This document shows, piece by piece, positions 7,491 through 11,788 of a stretch of 11,788 nucleotides of DNA. This stretch comes from an uncultured Bacteroides sp. (GTDB taxonomy: Bacteria; Bacteroidota; Bacteroidia; Bacteroidales; UBA11471): assembly GCA_905210875.1 (NCBI GenBank), contig CAJLYN010000050.1:1-11788 (forward strand), given 5' to 3'. The translations under genes and the position numbers were made by a program. Position 1 is the first letter of the stretch. Every line of letters begins with the position of its first letter. The notes under the pieces were generated by a model. The model saw only the letters and a list, made by a program, of their open reading frames with translations. It did no database searches and was not told the origin of the DNA.

Positions 7491-10400
7491 TCAATATACA
7501 CAACTACGCACGACTCCATCTACCCGTACATAATAAACGCCGGGAGTTGGAAGTTGAATCGCACAATCGGTCGAGCTAACTACTTTCGAGACAAGAATCA
7601 CTCCTCCGGTAGTAATCACCTCCATGCGAGAACCGGGCATCAACCCTCTCACCACAATACCGCCATCTGCCCTTAAAATTTCAAAGTCTTCATCGGTTTG
7701 AGACAGAGCGACGCCCGACGATACCGAAAGCGGATCTGAAAGTTCTCCGAGACTACCATATTCATTGACAGCCTGTACCCGATAGACGTCGGTTTCAACC
7801 CATTGCGTCGGCGTATACGCAGGTTCCGTAGTAAAGCCCACAACCTTGTCGTTGCAAAGTACAACATAACACATGGCATAGTCGACGGCTGTCCATGAGA
7901 GCGCATTATCTTCGGTGAAAGTCAAACCCTCGGGTTTGGCCACAGCCTCCATCAGTTCACGAGGATTCCAATAGTCGCTACCGTTCAACACATTGGCATA
8001 AGTATAGGTGGCAGCCTCCTCATCGGTCAAACTATTCTTTGCCGTGCCATATACCCTCTCGCCATTGTCGTCGACATAATAGTAGGTATCGCGGCGGTTG
8101 CTCAGGTCGAGCAGATTACCGTCGGCGTCGGTCGTCTTGTAATCTGCAAAGATAGCCGGTATCGTACCCATGGTTTCATACCAGCCGGCTGCCGGTATCG
8201 TAATCTCGGAACGTGTATAGAGGAATACCGTCTTGCAGGCGTTGTGCCACGGACGCCCCAACCAAACCTCGGTTGCCGAAGGCGGATTGGTGGGAGCCGT
8301 TATGGTATTGTGGTCAAAAACATACCCCCACTTGGTCGATGAGCCATGCGAAGGAGCCACAATGTACCCACCTGAACTGCGTACAATATTGATGACACAT
8401 TCATCAAAATAGACATCGCCTCCACCATAGATAAAATCTACTGCACCTTCGATAAAACACTCACGGAGATAATGGCGATGGGCATCGGAGGTCGTAGAGG
8501 TAAGGTAGGTGTCTTGGTACGAGCGCAACTTACAATTATACAGGCAGGCACGGTCGTTATTGGTAAAAAGCGCCAAAGCCTGCGGACCAGCATTCTGTTT
8601 CACGCCATATTCATTCTCAAACGATATATTTTCGGCATAGAAATCTGCAGCTTGAACAACGACCGAGGCACCTTGACTCACATGCAGGGCATTCTCGCCA
8701 CCGGAGAGTCTATCGTCGGTTATGGTCACTTTTTCTTTATCCTGACCGATAAGATAAATATACGGTTTGTTCTCGGGAATTTCGATATGTTCTTTGTAGT
8801 AACCTTCCTTGATAAATATGAGCCACGGAGCTATACGGTCGGAAGGAGCTGCCTTGACGGCTTCAGCCACAGAAAGATAATCACCACTGCCATCTTGCGC
8901 CACAACAGCATCGAACAGTCGAGCCTCGGGCTGACGACGGTCCATCGTCGTAAAGGTAAATGAAGCACCGGCAAAAGAATTACCCGAACGGTCGACTATG
9001 GCCCCGGCCGGAATATCGACCGTGTAAGTTGTGTTATAGTTGAGGTTGGCATAACGGTACAGTACCGAGCTGCCGCTAATGGTTACATCGGTCAACGGTT
9101 CACCATCAAGGGTAACGGTGCCGTTCCCGGCTTTTACAATTTCATTGAAATTAAGAATGATGGAGCCCTTTGCCATTGCATCGGTAGCCTTGTCGGCCGG
9201 AATAGTCGACAACAACAGAGGAGCCTCGAAATCATCTGGAGCAACCTGATCGGCCAAAATAAAAATGTCGCAGATTGAGGTTCCATCTTGATCGCCAGCC
9301 GTTCCGATGAGCGGAGATTCATAATCGGGATACCATCGAATCCACAGTTTTTCCTGATTCTCGGCAGCTTCGGGCAATTTAATCTCACTCTCTATCCATT
9401 TCTTGGATTCTGTGATTTTGATGGTATCGGCCGTGATGAAGTTTTCGCCATCAGTAGAATATTGGAGCAACTGCACCGAATAGCCGTTGAACGAGCAAAG
9501 CATCTTTGACAAGACTCGTATATTGTAATAGTTCGCCGATGAGAGTGATACCTCGAAATAATATTTCTCGGCTATCGTTGCCCAATTGACCCATGCATAA
9601 CGTCCTTCATAGGTAGGATTGTTCGACAAGGCACTCCGGTCAAGAGCGCCTTTGGTATCTCCGGCCAGATTGCGTTTGGTAAGCATACCGGTATTGGTCG
9701 ACTCGTTGTAAATATCTCCCATACGGTCAGAAGCTCCGGCATTCCAAAAATCCCAGCCGCAAATAAACGGTTGGTTTCCGAATGTGGCCACGACATCGAC
9801 ATCAGAAGTCATTTTGATGGTACGTGTCGTCTCGGTAGATGCATTTTCCCAATTGAGGAACGTATACACCTCATTGGCCCATGCCGTAAGAGATACCTCG
9901 GTACCCTCTTCGTACATACGTTTACCATCAATTACTACACCTGGATCGGACAGCTGGATATAATAATCATTGGCGTTCTCGACCGTAAGATTCAGCGTAT
10001 AGGTATTCACCGGTTCAAAATTGGCGGTAAACTCTGCATCGGAAGTCAGTGTATGAACAAAGAGCGGCATCTCGGCCACCACCTGACCGTCTCCATCGGT
10101 CCAATTTATGAAGTTATAGCCGAAGTTCTCGACAGCCTCAAGTGTAACCTGTGTATTGGCATTGAAAGAGTCTCCCATAGGTATCTGCTTGATGGTTCCG
10201 GCCCCGTCCAAATTGGGTTTGGCTACGAGACTATATACGGGAACACTTTCGGGGATACCCTCAAATGTCCCGGTCAACTTGATATTGGCCAGTCCCACCT
10301 GCTTGTTCGAAGCCAGATTGTACAAATATATTTCGAGGGACACCTCCTCACTTGTGCCATTGACCGTCGTAACATCAAAAGAGTAATGCGACGTCTCATC

Positions 10401-11405
10401 ATTGCGATTTGGATTGGCCCCTTTTGCCAAACTGATGCGTTGGTCACCACAAACCAGATAGATATCAAGATTTCCGCCGCTCGTTCCATACCGGCAACCA
10501 TCGAGCGAAACATTGGTAAGAGTAAATGTCACACCACTTTGGGGCTTGAAGGTAAACGTAATTTTATCGTTTTCGGTAGGAGAAGCACTCTGCGACGCGG
10601 GCTGGAACTGGGTAAACTTTATGCCGTTGGTCTCTCTCATGGCAAAGTATGGCACATTGCTGCCGGTTGTGTGCATGTCGTATGCAAAAAGCGATTTGTC
10701 GCTGTAAGTTGCTGTATGGGCCTCCGCTCCTTCGTCAAACGGCCAATGAATATACCATTCTCCCTGTGAAGCGATTTTTGTACCGATAAACTCGACTTGT
10801 TGTATGCGTGTGTCGAACGTGGCATGCCCGCTGCCGTTTACTCCATTGAAAATGCGTACAACCACACTGTCTCTGTTAGTCGCCATAGGCAGGGAAATAG
10901 TATCGGGACTATATGCTTGAAACCAAGCCTGGTCGGTTGTAAATTCCGCAACCGGCAACCACGTCTTACACGTATCGACCGAATAGGCCACATACCACTT
11001 GGTGTTGGTATCCGAGGCATATACAAGCGACAGTTTCACATCGGCATAAGAGGTAGCCGAGAATGCATATTGCGCATAATTGTCATGCTTGGAGACATCG
11101 GAAAAATCTGCCAATGAAAGGCCCGCATTTGCCGGAGCATTCATCATGAGGCTGTTGCTTGGATACTCGTTGGCACTGAGTTTGTATCCACCATTCGCCG
11201 AGAAAAGAAGCAGACCACTGCCACTGTGCGCCGGCACCTGATTGTCGGCTGGCGGAGTGTTATTCTCGGCATTGAATGACCAACCGGCCAACACCTTCCG
11301 GGCTCCGGGGGCAACGCTATCGTCGGGCGTTGCGGCAAATGTCGTTAACGGCACTGCCAAGACGGCCGCCAAGAGCAACCGTCTCCAAAAAGAAAAGTTT
11401 TTCAT
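7491..11405 (-). CDS. Large modular secreted pectin methylesterase (CE8)
   Basis: A 1,304-residue exported protein that removes methyl esters from homogalacturonan. Signal peptide 1-25 (core RLLLAAVLAVPL, cleavage near TFA-A). Modules as read: beta-sandwich A about 38-210 (AGWSFN opening); beta-sandwich B about 215-385; two InlB-like repeats about 390-465 and 467-543 (FINW...TANFEP and FLNW...VATFGN); a second A-like module about 545-720 (CGWDFWN opening); an SbsA/Big_5 Ig-like domain about 727-820 (STIPADKATD...FTFTT); CE8 about 828-1155; an FnIII-like domain about 1157-1232; and a C-terminal tail about 1240-1304 ending GVYYVRVDGVV, like a type IX secretion sorting domain. The CE8 site is canonical: DGSGDY (838-843), GYYKEH, Q942 (PQALAL), Q964-D965 (YQDT), D990 (VDFIYG) and R1051-W1053 (LGRPW). 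The ATG at 11405 is fixed by the signal peptide. The start lies 30 bp after the preceding stop, so the two are probably one operon. The accessory modules probably bind glycan or act as spacers; this is inference. Whether the host has a type IX system cannot be seen here. Confidence 0.9.
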   Translation of the reverse strand: MKNFSFWRRLLLAAVLAVPLTTFAATPDDSVAPGARKVLAGWSFNAENNTPPADNQVPAHSGSGLLLFSANGGYKLSANEYPSNSLMMNAPANAGLSLADFSDVSKHDNYAQYAFSATSYADVKLSLVYASDTNTKWYVAYSVDTCKTWLPVAEFTTDQAWFQAYSPDTISLPMATNRDSVVVRIFNGVNGSGHATFDTRIQQVEFIGTKIASQGEWYIHWPFDEGAEAHTATYSDKSLFAYDMHTTGSNVPYFAMRETNGIKFTQFQPASQSASPTENDKITFTFKPQSGVTFTLTNVSLDGCRYGTSGGNLDIYLVCGDQRISLAKGANPNRNDETSHYSFDVTTVNGTSEEVSLEIYLYNLASNKQVGLANIKLTGTFEGIPESVPVYSLVAKPNLDGAGTIKQIPMGDSFNANTQVTLEAVENFGYNFINWTDGDGQVVAEMPLFVHTLTSDAEFTANFEPVNTYTLNLTVENANDYYIQLSDPGVVIDGKRMYEEGTEVSLTAWANEVYTFLNWENASTETTRTIKMTSDVDVVATFGNQPFICGWDFWNAGASDRMGDIYNESTNTGMLTKRNLAGDTKGALDRSALSNNPTYEGRYAWVNWATIAEKYYFEVSLSSANYYNIRVLSKMLCSFNGYSVQLLQYSTDGENFITADTIKITESKKWIESEIKLPEAAENQEKLWIRWYPDYESPLIGTAGDQDGTSICDIFILADQVAPDDFEAPLLLSTIPADKATDAMAKGSIILNFNEIVKAGNGTVTLDGEPLTDVTISGSSVLYRYANLNYNTTYTVDIPAGAIVDRSGNSFAGASFTFTTMDRRQPEARLFDAVVAQDGSGDYLSVAEAVKAAPSDRIAPWLIFIKEGYYKEHIEIPENKPYIYLIGQDKEKVTITDDRLSGGENALHVSQGASVVVQAADFYAENISFENEYGVKQNAGPQALALFTNNDRACLYNCKLRSYQDTYLTSTTSDAHRHYLRECFIEGAVDFIYGGGDVYFDECVINIVRSSGGYIVAPSHGSSTKWGYVFDHNTITAPTNPPSATEVWLGRPWHNACKTVFLYTRSEITIPAAGWYETMGTIPAIFADYKTTDADGNLLDLSNRRDTYYYVDDNGERVYGTAKNSLTDEEAATYTYANVLNGSDYWNPRELMEAVAKPEGLTFTEDNALSWTAVDYAMCYVVLCNDKVVGFTTEPAYTPTQWVETDVYRVQAVNEYGSLGELSDPLSVSSGVALSQTDEDFEILRADGGIVVRGLMPGSRMEVITTGGVILVSKVVSSTDCAIQLPTPGVYYVRVDGVVRSCVY

Positions 11406-11435
11406 GTAACAAGATTTTAAGGGTATATTTGTAAG

Positions 11436-11788
11436 TTATCGAATATGCTTGGTTACCACCACACGGCCATTAGCATATACTGCTTTCTTGACATAGATTC
11501 CCTGCTCGGGAACCGCAGGTAAAAGTCTTCCGTAAATATCGTAATAAAACACCTGCGACAACAAAGCGTCTGAAACCGGTGTCTCATCGACCGAAGAGGC
11601 CGAAGAGGCAACTCCGTGCAGCGTAACATGGCTCAGACAGATGGTCTTGCCCGTCGCCTGGGAGCTGTACCACGGATAGACACGCAAAAGCAGAGTCTCG
11701 CCGGCCTGCAACTCCACGACAGGCTGGTACTGCACGGCATACATGGTATTGGCCACCATCGAAGAGGTGTATTCGGCAATAGAGACGG
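11436..11788 (-). CDS. C-terminal end of a secreted, probably pectin-active, protein (5' partial)
   Basis: Only the last 117 codons are visible. The frame is open through the right edge, and the ATG at 11759 is an internal methionine, not a supported start. The first half ends a beta-sandwich module with the pattern LQAGETLLLRVYPWYSS followed by GKTICLSHVTLHG. It resembles the end of module B in the neighbouring methylesterase (VSLEIYLYNL...KQVGLANIKLTG). From memory, this module recurs in Bacteroidota PL1 pectate lyases and CE8 esterases. A short Ser/Asp-rich linker (ASSASSVDE) leads to a 40-residue tail with YYDIYGRLLP, GIYVKKA and a basic end VVVTKHIR, typical of type IX sorting-domain-like C-termini. 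The gene is upstream of, and 30 bp from, the methylesterase on the same strand, so it is likely co-transcribed and part of the same pectin-degradation function. The catalytic domain lies outside the window, so the enzyme class cannot be stated. Confidence 0.7.
   Translation of the reverse strand, partial: VSIAEYTSSMVANTMYAVQYQPVVELQAGETLLLRVYPWYSSQATGKTICLSHVTLHGVASSASSVDETPVSDALLSQVFYYDIYGRLLPAVPEQGIYVKKAVYANGRVVVTKHIR

Noticed and set aside
6750..7676. A 308-codon open frame on the + strand crossing the end of the PL10-CE8 gene
   Set aside because: It is rich in Arg, His and Pro, as expected of an out-of-frame shadow, and it runs through the terminator hairpin into the opposing gene.
9771..10769. 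A 332-codon open frame on the + strand
   Set aside because: It lies wholly antisense to the methylesterase gene, has no recognisable domain or coding-like composition, and the minus-strand protein there has clear family modules.
11424..11431. TATATTTG on the + strand, a perfect match to the Bacteroides -7 box TAnnTTTG
   Set aside because: It points antisense into the right-edge gene, no TTG box is seen about 19-21 bp upstream, and a match this short in AT-rich DNA is expected by chance.
1..11788. CRISPR arrays, tRNA/rRNA genes, insertion sequences, phage or toxin-antitoxin genes
   Set aside because: No repeated spacer pattern, structured RNA, transposase motif or terminal inverted repeats were recognised. 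Nearly all bases are in the five coding regions.

Overview
The window reads as chromosomal DNA from a gut-type member of the order Bacteroidales (Bacteroidota). The evidence is a Bacteroidota-style TamB, extracellular pectin enzymes with InlB-like, SbsA-like and FnIII-like modules, C-terminal tails resembling type IX secretion sorting domains, and no strong Shine-Dalgarno sequences. By eye the GC content is near 50 %. Genus cannot be fixed from this sequence.

Left part (1-5193, + strand): the 3' 1,450 codons of tamB, an outer-membrane biogenesis gene whose start lies off the left edge. Its stop codon overlaps, as ATGA, the start of a 279-residue glycosyltransferase-like protein with motifs of the alpha-1,6-/O-fucosyltransferase superfamily. 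These two look like one transcription unit.

Middle (5194-7490): a 102-bp intergenic stretch with an 11-bp-period repeat built on GATATCTAA precedes a secreted 706-residue fusion protein. Its N-terminal half is a PL10 pectate lyase and its C-terminal half is a divergent CE8 pectin methylesterase module. A perfect 13-bp hairpin follows, between the two convergent gene sets.

Right part (7491-11788, - strand): a 1,304-residue modular secreted pectin methylesterase with a canonical CE8 domain. Its N-terminal region has duplicated beta-sandwich and InlB-like modules. It lies 30 bp downstream of the 3' end of another secreted protein, which enters from the right edge and carries a related beta-sandwich module plus a sorting-like tail. 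These two are probably co-transcribed.

Taken together, 5296-11788 is a pectin (homogalacturonan) degradation locus. Methylesterases strip methyl groups, and the PL10 lyase cleaves the exposed polygalacturonate. No SusC/SusD pair, regulator or transporter is visible in the window. No RNA genes, CRISPR arrays, insertion sequences or phage genes were seen, and no gap between genes exceeds 102 bp. I did not find a convincing wholly new system. The most unusual item is the PL10-CE8 fusion with its altered CE8 active-site surroundings.
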